In this document: piece by piece, positions 27,001 to 38,300 of the stretch
Layout: each line of letters opens with the position of its first letter
Position numbering within the stretch: position 1 is the first letter of the stretch
NCBI GenBank assembly: GCA_004431415.1
Contig: QPMI01000408.1
Coordinates: 1,116,001 to 1,180,000, forward strand
Direction of reading: 5' to 3'
DNA: 64,000 nt
DNA from: Cyanophora paradoxa
Lineage: Eukaryota > Glaucocystophyceae > Cyanophorales > Cyanophoraceae
The notes under the pieces: model-generated
The model's database searches: none
What the model saw: only the letters and a program-made list of their open reading frames with translations
What the model was told of the DNA's origin: nothing
Made by a program: the position numbers and the translations under genes

Positions 27001-28097
27001 AGTGCGCTGCTCGGTTTATATATAATTCATTGACCAGCTGCATCCTTAAGCTTAGCTCCCTTATTTAAATATTCGCATCGCCCGCAGCAACGTGAAGAGC
27101 ACGGTCGTCGAGGTGGAAGTCGACGGCCTGGTCGTGAAGGATCTGGCCGAGCCGATCCGCTTCGAGATCCCGTTCGGACCCGAGGCCCAGAACGTGACCC
27201 TGCCCATGGCCCTCCTGTACTACGACCAGAAGGCCATGCTGTGGAAGTCCTGGTGCGAACGCCGGCGCCGCGATCGAGGTGCTCGCGTCTCCCCGCGCAT
27301 GGCTGACCCCCCTTGTCAGCGGGAACATTACGGAGTTGGTCGAGAAGCCCAGCAGCAGCGGCGACGGCAAGAGTGCTATTTACGGCGTGGGGTACTGCGA
27401 CCACCTGACGCCCGTGCGCTCCGGGCCACGCCCAACCACTCGGTCCCATGCATCCCATTCACAGCTGACCTTCTCGCTGCAGTTCGGAGTCGGGCCTGGC
27501 GGTTCAGTTATTCAGTTGGACTCGACCGGGCCGTCCGGATCCGCGCCCGGATCCGGCGGAGCGGGCGCCGGCGGCCCCGCTGCTCCGCCGGCTTCAAGCT
27601 CGAGCTCGAGCGCGGCGTCCGGCACGATGCAGCCGTACCAGGGCGACGCGCCGGTGGCCGCGGCCGGCGTCAGCGCGGCGGCCGCCGTCGCCATACCCGT
27701 CGTCCTCGGGATCGCCGTCGTCGTCGCCGTCGCCGCCGCAGTGCTCTTCGTCGTGCTCCGGCGCCGGCGCAACGTCCGCAAGGCCCTCCAGCTGCCCTAC
27801 GCCAGGCGGGACCCGACGTCGGGGTCGTTCAGACGTCAGAGCGTTCCTCACCAAACGATCCGTCCCGGCACTCCCGTGGCGTCTCCGCGCGCGCCTACGG
27901 AGGCCTCGATCACGAAGTACGGCGTCGGCGGACCGCTGCAGCTAGGACCGCGAACGACGGTCATGCTGAATCCCGACCCGCTTCCTTCGAATTCGAATTC
28001 AGCGGACGCGGGCGATACCAATCGCGGCTCCTCGGCGCGCAATTCCTCTCTGCCTAGATCGGACATCGACGTAAACACTGTGACAATCGCGATATAG
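1..28097 (+). CDS. Giant repetitive cell-surface protein with REJ-like region and one C-terminal membrane span (5' partial)
   Basis: Open at the left edge, so the true start and any signal peptide lie outside the window. About 8,700 residues can be followed. Seven or so small exons (1 to about 2109) lead into one exon of about 20.8 kb (2178-22965); further small exons run from 23043 to the stop at 28095-28097. The ectodomain is a string of roughly 75 modules of about 100 residues. Each has two cysteines 11-14 residues apart, then an S/T-D-F motif and several N-x-S/T sites. After the repeats come an REJ-like region, a Ser/Gly/Ala-rich stalk, one hydrophobic span (about 27682-27762), an Arg-rich stop-transfer segment and a tail of about 110 residues. 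Introns here use ordinary GTGAG, GTAAG or GTGCG donors. Extracellular adhesion, recognition or coat function is inferred. The repeat module matches no family I recognise. Frame breaks at 16053, 16710 and near 27254 look like sequence errors. Confidence 0.85.
10223..17250 (+). repeat. Near-identical 3,615-bp tandem duplication of three units
   Basis: Sequence from about 10223 to 13640 recurs at about 13838 to 17250 with an offset of 3,615 bp, which equals units of 1233, 1188 and 1194 bp. The offset becomes 3,613 bp after two missing bases in the second copy. Comparing the two by eye I found only three differences: a G/T change near 11792 versus 15407, and the single-base losses at 16053 and 16710. 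Identity stops at both ends where unit variants diverge (GAT-CTC versus GAT-TTC just upstream; GACGGG versus GACCGG downstream). This is the youngest event visible in the array. Confidence 0.85.
16053..16712 (+). other. Two single-base frame breaks inside the repeat exon
   Basis: A run of five G at 12438-12442 is only four G at the paralogous site 16053-16056. A run of four C at 13096-13099 is only three C at 16710-16712. Each loss shifts the frame by one and the shifts do not cancel, so a literal reading stops at 16124. The normal protein sequence nevertheless continues in the next frame after each break. Both lie in homopolymers in otherwise identical copies, so consensus error is the simplest explanation; a real disabling mutation cannot be excluded. 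Confidence 0.85.
23043..25665 (+). other. REJ-like (receptor for egg jelly/polycystin) region of the giant protein
   Basis: After splicing, this part encodes modules with R-Y-Q-W-T-C and S-Y-Q-W-L-I-Y motifs. It then has a stretch reading GGPSAGTCSVHPESGIAL, followed after an intron (25316-about 25369) by V-T-C-T-G and L-L-Y-Q-L-W. The pattern G-x-C-x-V-x-P-x-x-G-x-A-L-S-T-x-F, then C-x-G and Y-x-F/L, is what I know from REJ modules of polycystin-1 and related receptors. Polycystin ion-channel helices are absent: only one membrane span follows. Confidence 0.6.
27066..28097 (+). other. Juxtamembrane region, membrane span and cytoplasmic tail of the giant protein
   Basis: The segment before the membrane reads A-L-L-Y-Y-D-Q-K-A-M-L-W-K-S-W, faintly like the Y-W-D and W-S part of GPS cleavage sites but without the usual flanking cysteines. 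The frame then shifts by one base at 27254, where one extra T would explain it. Next comes a linker rich in Ser, Gly and Pro, then a hydrophobic span of about 26 residues rich in Ala and Val, and then R-R-R-R. The tail is Ser/Thr/Pro-rich and ends in T-I-A-I at the TAG stop. Confidence 0.7.
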
Positions 28098-28655
28098 CTA
28101 TAGTCACTGAGTGTTTACGTCGTTTCGGGTCAACATGTAGTTCTCGGACCTCATCGAGAACGCCGCCTTTTGATATCAAAGTTAGCTTATTTGCATACTC
28201 GGCTTGCTTCGATTCGTTTCAAATTACAGCATATAGACAGCTCTAGAACAGATCTAGATCTAGAACTTGCAGATCTGACGCAGATTGAATGTTTAACACG
28301 GAGCCATGGTAGGCCACTGTAGATAAAATATTGCCTGCCTATCCGACTCCGTGATCGTGATTATAAGTTACTGCCTATCCATCGCCGTGAGCGTGATCAC
28401 TAGCCTATGCTATAAAGCTTGTGATACTATAATATTAATATCGATAGTACAGCTATCGCTAGCTGTAGCCAATGTCTCAGTGATAGCTATTTATTTTGTG
28501 ATTCAGTGATTGCTCTGTTGTCTTCTAATATTACTGACTACCGTGAGTGACCACCGTAGTACCCAAGTGCGCTCAGGAATCTGGGCGATAAACTAACACC
28601 AATAATCCAATTGCAAAAGTCTCCTGTACATTCACGACCGGGCCCTAGCTATAGC
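28098..28655. other. AT-rich intergenic stretch between convergent genes
   Basis: This stretch has clearly lower GC than its surroundings and lies between the 3' ends of the giant gene (+) and the membrane-protein gene (-). It is full of TAGATC and CTATAG palindromic words but carries no open frame or RNA gene that I can support. Confidence 0.7.
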
Positions 28656-31600
28656 CTAGGCACGGAGGCCCGGGGGGGTATACGTGTATGGGCTGGCGCC
28701 GAAGGGGAGGGGCGGCCCCTGCGCCCCGTACCGCGTGAGCGCGACCTGGAGGGGGGGTACACGTCAGCCAAGACAAAAGAGAAAATGGGAAGGTGAAGGG
28801 GGAGGGGGTACCCAGGCGAAGAATAGGGCACTGGCGCCATCGATGGGCCCCCACAAGGCGAGCAGGGCGCCGCTGAGGGGCGAGGCCTGCGGGGGTACAG
28901 GTGACGATAGGAGAAGCAGGAGCAGAGAAATGGCGCCGCCCGGATTCGAACCTGGAAGATCGGGCCCAGGGAGTGATCCCTTACGAACAGAATCCACATA
29001 ACAACGAAGTACACCTGCACACGAAACCGAGGTCAGGGGGGTACGGGGCTTCCTGGGGGGTACGGCACCTTCTCGACGGCGAAGACGACGACGAGGAGGC
29101 GGACGTGGGGGTACGAGCGCGCCACGGCGGCGAACGCCAATCCGAAGAGGCCGATCAGCACGAAGCCTGCGGGGTCCGCGTTTGCTTAGCCTTCGGCTCC
29201 GCCTTTTTCGTCCGCCTCCGGGGGGAGAGGGGAGGGGGGGTACGGGGGGCACCGTGGGGGGAGTAGACGACGGGGGCGACAGCGGAGAGGACGGGGGGTT
29301 TCTCCAGGAGGAGGTACACCCCCGCCAGGCACGCGACCTGGGGGCGGGGGGTACGCGGGTCGGATTCCAGAGGGCGGGGGGGGAGCGGCGCCGAGCTGAA
29401 TCGAGCGCCCTAAAGTGGGCGCGTGCCAGGTTCGAGTTGAGTTTAATTAGGTTCTATGAAGCTGGAACTTAAAAGTTCCGAAAATATCCTATGAGCTTCA
29501 AGAGAAAGAGGGGGCGGACCAGGTTCGCGACGGCGCAGGCGTAGAAGCCGCCCGCCACGCCGCCGGCCGCCGCCTCCGCCGGGGCCGCCGCGGGGCCGGC
29601 GGGGGGCAGCGAGGCCGCGTGCAGCGGCGTCAGGCCCAGGCTGCGGCGGCGGGCGCGCGGGTCAGCCAACGCCGGATCTACGACCGAGGCCGCGCAACCG
29701 CGCGACGCCCTAAGCCGACGCTCTATCAGGTCCCACCGCTCTATTCCTGTACCCATATCGGAACCCAAGCCTCCGGCGTGGACCGCGGCTCGCCCCCTGC
29801 CGAGCGCACCTGTCGCGGGGGCCGTAGCCGGAGGAGGACGAGCGGGAGCCGGCGCTGTCGCGGGGGCCCTTGGAAGACCAGACCCCCGACGCGGCGGCCG
29901 AGGCCGGCGCCGGCGCCGGCGCCGGCGCCCCCCGCGCGTTCTGCGGCGAGGAGAGGGGCCGTTGGCCGACGAAGGGGAAGCGCGGGGAGGGAGGAAGGGG
30001 GGGGGGGTACGCACGTAGCCGCGCCCCGAGTTGAACTCGCCGCCCGACGAAGACGCGAACTCAACCGACGGGCTCCCCTGCGGCACGCATTCGGGAGGGG
30101 TACGGGATCGGGACGGGAGGGGGTACGGGGCGCGCCTGCTTGACGAAGGTCGTGACCGCCGCCTCCCACCGCTCCCACTGGCCCAGGTTCTGGGGGGTAC
30201 GCGAATTCGAAAGGAGGAGTGGGGCTGGAGGAGGGGGTACGGCGTACCTGCCAGCCGGGGATGTGGTACCGGGCGGCGTAGGTCTTGTACGCCCCAATGA
30301 CGACGTTGATCGCGATGATGACGAGGAGGCCCGCAACCTAAAGATAGCTCAGGGGAGGCTCGGGCGGGAGGGGTACGGCGATGCGCGCGCCGGCCAGAAC
30401 GGTCCGCCGCTGACGGGTACGAGGAGGAGGCCCGCGAAAAGCACGGACTGCGGGAAAGGGGCACCGGATTCGAAAAGGGGGTAGTGGCATGGGTTGGGAG
30501 GGGTACCAGGGTGTAGCGGCGGTCGTCGAGGATCTGGTACTTCACGAGGAAGAGGTAGAAGACCCGTACCCAGACGTAGATCTGAGGGGGGGGGTACGTG
30601 AGTCGCAGGCCGCATCGGCGAGTTGCGGGGGGGTACGTGGACGTGGATGAACATCTGAGGGGCGGGGGTCAGGCGGCTGGCGGCGGGGGGAGGAAGCGGC
30701 GCGGAGGGGTGTACTCACGGAGCGGAAGTAGCGCCAGTCGGAGGGGTGGAGGAGTACCCCCACGGCGGACAGCGCGTGGAACAGAATCACTTGAAGGTAC
30801 GCCGGGACCTTTTTTTTTGGGGGGGGGGGGTTAGGGATTACGGCGGCGGAAGGCCGTCGAGGGGGGTACGGCTCACGGTGATCCGCCGCTCACCCCACAC
30901 CGTCGGAGTCTGCTCCCGCGAAGGGACGAGCCTTCAGCGGAAGGGGGGGGGAGGGCGCGGGCGGGGCGGGGGGGGGGGGGGGGGGGCGCGGGGGGGGGGT
31001 AGGGGGGGAGCGCGCCATGACGAAGGAGGAGGGTACGTGGCCGAAGAGGGCGATGCCGGCGGCCCAGCAGGCGACCTGCCCGGGAGAGGGGGGAAGCTCA
31101 GATTCGGGCCACGAAGACATCCAGGCCAAGCGAGCGGCTCGGCGGCTGCCCACGGCGGCCCGATCCTTCGAGACCCGAACCCCGGACCCAAAAAACAGAC
31201 CTTGCGGATCATCGACCTTAAACAGAACTGTAGCGTGGCCACGCTGGCCTAGAAGAACCCTCACCCCACGGCTGCCTAAGTGGCTAGGCTGGCATCATGG
31301 GCAAAGCGCTAGACCCGCACCCGGACCCATAGAAAGACTCCCGCGGACCGACGGACCTTCTCGGAGGCCATGAACCAGGCGGCGACGCCGACGCCGATCT
31401 CGGCGATCCCGGAGGCGATGTGCAGCGCGATCGCCACGCGCAGGTACGTCGCCGCTGCGCCGGGCGGGCTGAGCGGAGACGGAGCGGGAGGGGAGGGGAG
31501 GGGGAGAGGCGCCGCTCGGGCACCTTTGAACTTCTGGTGCTGGGCTGCGGGCCGGGGAGCGCGCGCGCGGGCGAGGTCAGCGGGAGCGGCGCGCGGGCTC

Positions 31601-32187
31601 GGACGGCGGGCTCGGGCGGGCGGCTCGTCCGCGGGCGGGCGACGCACGGCGGAGGACGGAGAGGGGTATAACAGCGAGGTCCAGCGCCACGCACATCGCC
31701 GCCAGGATGTAGAAGCTGCGCGAAGCGAACGAAGCGGCGGGGCGATCAATTTAAATCCGCGCGGCCGGCCCGGCACTCTCTTGTGTGAAAGAGCGCTTTA
31801 GAATGACTAGGCAGCAGCGCCGGGAGGCTGGGCTTTGCGCCGCGGCCGTGCTGTGACCGGGCGCCGGCCGGCCGGCAGCCGGCTGGCTGCGCGGCCTCTC
31901 CGCACGGCTCTCGAACCGGCACAAGCACAAAGCCCGCAGGATGCGCCGAGAGGTGCGCGTGGCGGCTGTTCGTGCAACCGGCCGGACCGTCGGAGCGTCG
32001 GATGCAGCGGCGACCGCCATGCCACAGTGCCCATAGCCACCGCTTTGATCGGCTATAGTTCCCTCGCGAGAGGCGCCACGCACATGTGGCGCTCGTTGAG
32101 GCCGGACCAGTCCAGAACCGGCATGGCGGTCGGGTCGACGCCCTCCGGTCGAGCCCAGCGCGGGTCCGCTGCATCGAAGAGGCCCAT
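28656..32187 (-). CDS. Unidentified multi-pass membrane protein, about 15 exons
   Basis: Reconstructed by joining exons whose phases agree. It starts MGLFDAADPRW at 32187 and ends at TAG 28656-28658, giving about 480 residues. The N-terminal half has hydrophobic segments such as YLRVAIALHIASG, VACWAAGIALFGH, VILFHALSAVGVLLH, YVWVRVFYLFLV and VAGLLVIIAINVVIG. A polar Ser/Gly/Ala-Pro linker follows (exons at about 29750-30110). A second hydrophobic half comes next, with ACAVANL joined to VACLAGVYLLLE, then GFVLIGLFGLAFAAVA and VYFVVMWILFV. The C-terminal half resembles small bacterial four-helix membrane proteins in style, but I cannot name a family. The junction between exons 2 and 3 (about 31700-31470) did not resolve in phase. 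Many introns start with GTACCCC on the coding strand. The start is supported by a GTGCGT donor that joins N-E-R-H to I-F-Y-I-L-A in phase. The compartment is unknown. Confidence 0.65.
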
Positions 32188-32609
32188 ACTGTTGTTTGCG
32201 GCCGATCGCTCGATCGGAGGCCTGTAGCTAGGCCGGGCTTGCGCTGGCGGGTTTGCCGCGGTTAGTGCACGTGAGGGGTACAGGCGCGGAGGTACAGGCA
32301 TGCCGCAGAACTAGCTATAGTGCAGAACTACATATATACATGTACAGGCATGCCGCCGACAGCCGCGGCGCGCCGCGCGCGCGCGCGGGCGCCGGCGCCG
32401 GCTGTGATCAAAAGTCCCGCGCGATCTCGAGCTCTCTGTACGGTACGCCTCCGTACCACAGCACTACGTATACGTACGTGTATTGGAAGAGTTTTAAGCC
32501 TCGGGCGCCGGCGCCGGCCCCCCGCCTCCCCCCGCTAGCGCTAGCGGCGCAGTCGATGCCTAGCTTTGGGTACGGATCTCACTTTCAAGCTTCCGACGGC
32601 ACGCTGCCC
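32188..32609. other. Intergenic stretch without a recognisable gene
   Basis: It lies between the start of the membrane-protein gene and the stop of the reductase gene, both on the minus strand. It contains alternating GC dinucleotides and GGCGCC words near 32365-32405 and 32505-32520. It presumably includes the promoter of the membrane-protein gene, but no motif stands out. Confidence 0.6.
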
Positions 32610-35171
32610 CTACTTCTTGGCGCCCGGGTACGTCGCGGCGTCGAGCGGCGCGTGGGTGTACGCGCGGGCGCCCGATGCGAAGTCGCCCACCGTGTGGCCC
32701 TTCCCGTAGATCCTGGGCGCAGGCCCGTGAGTGAGGGGTACGGTAAACACCGAGTCAGTCCGGGGGTACACGAAGAAGAAGCAGGCACCGGTACTTGTAG
32801 ATGAGGAGGCCCTCGACGCCGACGGGCCCCCGCGCGTGCGTCTTGTTCGTGCTGATGCCCACCTCGGCCCCGAAGCCGTACCTGCACATGCGCCCGAGGG
32901 GAAGAAGGCGGGCGTGAGGCCGAGGACGAGGATGATTGGGGGGGGGGGGGGGAGGGGGGGGGGGGAGGCGCGGTCCGGGCCCTGCCACGCCTCCGCGCTG
33001 GCCTTAGTTCTGATTTGATCTGAGGGCCTTCGTGCGCCCCTAGAGCTGGGGCAATTCGCCGCGCGACGGCCTGTAGCCCGGCGCCCCCTCTCCGCCCACC
33101 CCCGCCTCCGTCTCGCCCTGGCTCGGCCCGCCCCGCCGCGGCGCGCGCACCGCTGGCCGTCGGCGAAGCGGGTGGAGCAGTTGTGGTAGACGCCGGCCGA
33201 GTCCACCCGCGACATGAAGAACTCCGCCCGCTCCGAGCTGCCGGCCCGGCGGGAGCGAGGGGCGGCGTGAGCGAGGGGCCGCGCAGGGGGGAGAAGAGGA
33301 GGAGAGGGGCGCGGCAGAAGCGAGGCGGCGTGGAGACGGGCGGGAGGAAGGGGGAGGGGCGAGGGGCGGGGGCGGGGGCGACCTGGGGGAGACGATGGAG
33401 TCGGTGTGGTGCGAGCCGTGCGCGTTGATGTGCGCCGCCGCCTCCTGCACGCCCCCCACCCCCCAGGTTAGTTCACGGGCGGGACGGGGGCGGAACGAGA
33501 GGGCCAGGCCCCAGGGTCCTCTAGGCGCCATAAGCCCCCGGGAGGGGCGGGGGGAGGGGCGGGGCCGGGGACGGGTACAGGAACGCGCCTGCACGGAGGC
33601 CACCGACTTGACCGCCATCACGTGGTCCAGAAACTCGAAATCGAAGTCCCCGTCCTGGAAGGGGGGTACGGTGTTAGAGAGGTGGGCGAAGGAAGGCTTG
33701 CGGGGGGCAGAAGTGCCTGGGCAGGCTTGGCGGGGAGCCCGGCCGCTTGGATCGCGGCCAGGCACTCGGGGTCCGCCCTCAGCTCGACCTTCGCAGCATG
33801 GAGAGCGGAGGCGACCTGGGGAAGGGGGGGTAGATGATTAATAGGAGGGAGGGGGTACGCGGAAGAAAGCGCCCACCTTGGGGAGGAGGGTGTTGAGCAG
33901 GGAGCGGTGGACGAGGAGGGTCTCCGCCGCGTTGCAGGCGGCGGGGTACTGCGTTTTCGCGTCCACGACGACCTTCGCCGGCAGATCGCCCAGCGCCTCC
34001 GCCCCTGCGGGAGGGGTACGCGTGGGCGAGGGGGTACAGCTCAGCGCGGGGAGGTGGTGTAAACGCGTACCCTCGTCGAGGTAGACGGAGCAGATGCCGT
34101 CGGCGTGGCCAAGCACGGGGATACGCGTATTGTCCTGCGGGGTACATGATAAGCCATCGAGGCGGTGCGGGTGAATTCAATGGGCGGGGTACGCGCCTGG
34201 ATGTAGCGGACGAGGGAGTTGGAGCCACGGGGGATGACGAGATCGATGTACCGGTCCAGGCCCAGGAGCGTCGCGATCTACTTCCGGATGGGCGGGGGTA
34301 CAGTGGAGCGGAGGGGGGTACGCGGACCTCCTCGCGGCCGTGGACGAGCTGGACGGCGTCGACGGGGAAGCCCTCGACGCGCGCGAGGCCCGCGCGGATC
34401 GCCGCGATGAGCGCCTGCGGCGAGAGCGTGAGCCGGATCGAGGGTCGGGTTCGGGGGTACACGCGCGCACGTCGTTGGACTTCTGCGCCTCCTTGCCGCC
34501 CTTGAGGATGACGGCGTTCGCGGACTTGATGGTCAGCGACGCGATCTGGACGGCCGCCTCCGGTCGAGCCTCGAAGATCATGCAGATGACTCCGATGGGG
34601 CACGAAACGCGGTACATGTCCAGGCCGTCCGAGAGCCGCGTCGACAGCGTGACCCTGCGCGCGCGGGACGCGAGGCGCGCTCGGCGCCCGAGGAGGAGGA
34701 GAAGGGGGAGGAGGCGCGCGCGCGCGCACTTCCCGACGGGATCTGCGAGCGCCTTGACCTCGTCGATGCCCTGCAGGACCGCCTCGAACTTGGGGCCCAC
34801 CAGGTCGAGCCGCTTGAGCAGCGCCGACGACATCTTCCCCGCCGCAACCTCCTTCTCCGCCGCGTCCTTGTCCGCCTTGTTCGCGGCCAGGATCGCATCC
34901 TTGCTGTCAATCAGCGCCTGCGCGCGCGCGGCGCGGCGGCCTCTCGTCAGACGCGCCGCCCAATGATCCCGACCCAGAGGCGAGGCCCGGGTGCCGCTCA
35001 GCTAGCCATTCAGGAGCTAGAGAGGCGGGAGGTGCGAGGGCGCGAGGCCGGGGCGCTCGCCTGCCGCACGGCCGCCAGCGCCGCATCCCGCTTCTCCGCC
35101 GAGCAGGCCGAGAGCTGCAGGGCCGCCTCCCGCGCGCGCTTCGCCAGCTCGACGGTCTCCTGGTGCGCCAT
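32610..35171 (-). CDS. proA: Gamma-glutamyl phosphate reductase (glutamate-5-semialdehyde dehydrogenase)
   Basis: Reduces gamma-glutamyl phosphate to glutamate-5-semialdehyde with NADPH, the second step of proline synthesis. Starts [18 protein letters not shown] at 35171 and stops at TAG 32610-32612; roughly 440 residues over about twelve exons. Recognisable blocks in order: [78 protein letters not shown]; the catalytic-cysteine block [38 protein letters not shown]. No glutamate kinase domain precedes it, so it is a stand-alone reductase, unlike the fused plant and animal P5CS, although its C-terminal end (EGLLIYKYR and onward) looks eukaryotic. At least two introns need a GC donor (34195-34196 and 33587-33588) to keep the conserved sequence intact, and several others begin GTACC or have GTACCCC just inside. 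It is divergent from the antiporter gene. Confidence 0.92.
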
Positions 35172-35347
35172 CCCACGAACAAGCCGCCTTTTCCGGGTAC
35201 GGCAATATTTGCGAGGGACAACGAGCCTCGCACGTCTCCCTTCCGGGCACACGCAGCGCTCCCAAGCTGAGCCGCAGCGTCCGATCCCACACGGAGCAGC
35301 TGCTCCGCCCCCGCTCCACGGACGGGTTCTCCGGCGGCGTACCGCCG
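35172..35347. promoter_or_regulatory. Putative bidirectional promoter between proA and KEA
   Basis: Only 176 bp separate the start codons of the divergent reductase (-) and antiporter (+) genes, so both 5' regions must share or overlap here. No TATA box or clear motif is visible. Confidence 0.5.
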
Positions 35348-38300
35348 ATGAACCCCCCGGCGGCCTTCGCGGCGGCGGCCGTAGCATCAGCTGCTGCGGC
35401 GTCGGCGCAGCTCTTCGCCTGCTCCCTCTCCACGCCACCGCCGCTGCCGCCGATCGGCGCGTGCCACCAGCACCTGCCAAGGCATGTACTGGGATCCAGT
35501 TCTCGGCCGACGGCTGCAGCAGGCGTTCGGAGCGCGTTGCAGCAGCGTGGCTTCTTCTGCTCCAACGGGGCTCTCGGCCGAAGCCCACAAGCGCAGCTGA
35601 CCCCGTCGCGACTCTTTGGGTATGGGCGGCGGGCATTCTTCGGCGACGCGCTGCCGACGCGCGCGGCGGCCGTGCCGCGGCCGCTCGGAGACGGCGGCTT
35701 CTCCGTCCAAGCGAGCCTGAAGAGCTTCAGCGAAGCGCTCGAGCTGCTGCTGGTGCCCCAACTTGGACCCCGGCATGCATGCGCGCGCGCGCGCTGACCG
35801 CCGGCTGCCTCGCAGACGAGCGTCATCGTTATCCCTCTTTTCAAGAAGATCAAGGTGATTCGCGAGCGCGCATGCACCGCACCGCGCGCCCCTCGAGCCG
35901 CCGGCGGGGCGCCTGCGCGCCCACCGAACCGGCCGACCGACCGACCTGATCTGGCGCGCCGGGCAGGTCTCGCCCGTGCTGGGATTCATTGCGGCTGGGA
36001 TCATTCTCGGCCCGCATGGGGAGAACTGGCTCCACGACTACAGGGACATCAACGAGTTCGCCGAGTTCGGCGTCCTCTTCCTCCTCTTCGAAATGGTTCC
36101 TTCCTTCCTTCCTTCCTTTCCTTCCTTCTCTTTCTTCCCTCGCTGACATGGGTACAGGGCCTGGAGCTCTCCGTTTCTCGCCTGAAGAAACTCGGGTCTG
36201 CCGTCTTCGGTCTGGGCACCGCCCAGGTCCGCTCACATTCATTCGCCGGAAGCAATATATATAGCTTTAAACTTGATCAGAGCCGGATGCCTCACCGCCG
36301 GCAATCGCGCAGGTCACAGTTACGACACTCGCCATCGCTGCGCTGGCGAAGCTGTTCGGCGGCGACTCCGTCAGCTACGTCGAGGCCCTCGTCATCGGTA
36401 CCCCTCTTCCCATCGCTCCCCCCCGCCTGGCTTCGCTCCGATTCTGATTTGATCCGCGCGCAGGCAACGCGCTCTCCCTCTCCTCCTCCGCCTTCGTTCT
36501 CCAGCTCCTCCGCGAGCGCGGCGAGCTCGGCGGAGAGTGCGTACCCCCCTGTGTCCTTCCCTCCTTCCTCGGGCTCTCCTGAACCCCCCGTCAGCTTCGG
36601 GCAGGCTTCGTTCGCCGTCCTGCTCCTGCAGGACATCGCCGTCGTACCCCTCCTCGTCGTCCTCCCCCTCCTCGGCACGGCAGACCTCTCCCACCCCCTC
36701 CTCGTCATCGCCTCGCTGGGGGTACCGGCCCTCAAAGCCTTCGGCGCCCTCGGTGCCGTCATCGCCGCCGGGCACTTCGGACTCGGCCGCGTCTTCCAGG
36801 TACCCCCCTTCCCTCCTGCTTCATGTACTCCCCCGCCTCTGAACCCCGTATCCCCAGGCCGTGTCGTCCTCTAAGAGCCAGGACGCGTTCATCGCCGCGA
36901 TCCTCCTCACCGTCCTCGGCATGGGGTACCTGACCGAGTTCATCGGACTCAGGTACCCCCCCCCCCCCCCTAGGCATTCACACCCTCGCCGCTTCTTACC
37001 TGAGTGTCGTACCCCAGCGACACCCTCGGCGCATTCCTGGCGGGAGTCCTCCTCTCCGAGACCCAGTTCCGGTACCCTACCCCATCTCCTCCCTCCTCAC
37101 CCGCTCCTCCGCACCGTACCCCCCCTGACCTCTCTCCTTCCCCCCTACCAGGTACCAGATCGAGGCGGACATCTCCCCCGCCCGGGGCCTCCTCCTCGCA
37201 CTCTTCTTCATGGCGCGCCCCTCTACCCCCCACGCGAACTGTACCCCCCGCTCTCCCTAACCTCCTCCCATCTCCCGTGCAGACCGTTGGCTTCAACGTG
37301 GACCTTCAGTTCGCGATGGAGAACGCCCCCATCGTCGCCGCGCTCATCCTCTGGCTCGTCGGCGTCAAGGCCCGCCCCGCCCCTTTCTTTCTTTCTTTTC
37401 CCTCCTTTCTTTTCCTTTTCTGATCGCTTTCGCCGCAGGCGTCCATCACCTCGGCGCTGGCGGCGACGGCGGGCGGCCTGCGCCCGGGCCCCGCCGTCCG
37501 CACGGGCCTGCTCCTCTCCCAGGCGACCCTTCCTCCGCCTCCCTCCCTCTACCCCCCTCTCATCCTAACCCCCTACCCCCTGCAGGGCGGAGAGTTCAGC
37601 TTCGTCATCTTCGCGCTGGCGAAGCAGCTCGGCATCCTCCCCGAGGACGTCAACAACGTGCGCGCGCACGTACCCCCCTCCGGAACCATGTACCCCGTAC
37701 CGCCTCTCCTCCTACCGCCCCTCTCCTTCTACCCATCCCTCCCTCTCTTCCCCCCTCCGCCTCCTGCGCCCCTGACTCCCGCCCCTCCCGCGCAGCTGCT
37801 GATCGTGGTGGTGGCGCTCTCGATGGCGCTCACGCCGGTGCTCGCCGCCGCCGGCGCCGCTGCCTCCAAGGCCCTCGAGCAGGTACCCCCGCCCCGCCCC
37901 GCCCCCCCGCCCCGCCCCTCGCCCCCGTCGTTGCACGGCCGACGGGCCGGCCGCCCGCCCCGCCCGCCCCCACCGCCCCCGCCCCTACTCGTTGCCGCCC
38001 CGCGGCCCCGGGCTCGCCGCCCGCCTCCGCCCCTCGCCGCTGACTCCAGGCGGGCAGTACGGGCAGGAGGCGACGGGGACGGCGCCGGCGCCCATCAAGG
38101 CCGCCGAGGACGCCATCGTCATCTGCGGGTCCGTGCGCTGTTAGATAGATAGATAGATAGAGACTTGGGTAGGCCCTCCAGCAAACAGGCCTCTCTCGGC
38201 CTCCCTAACTAGATAGATAGATATATTATGCATGCTATAGATATCGGCGGGTATCTATCCATGTTATATGTATCTAGCCATCTGCGGGTGCGCCGCATCG

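Noticed and set aside
28935-28955. GGTTCGAATCC on the minus strand, an exact tRNA B-box word
   Set aside because: The flanks do not form acceptor or D arms and no A-box lies at the right distance. It falls at an exon-intron joint of the membrane-protein gene.
32610-35171. Fused P5CS (glutamate kinase plus reductase)
   Set aside because: The reductase frame starts with its own Met at 35171, and the antiporter gene lies directly upstream on the other strand. No kinase motifs are present.
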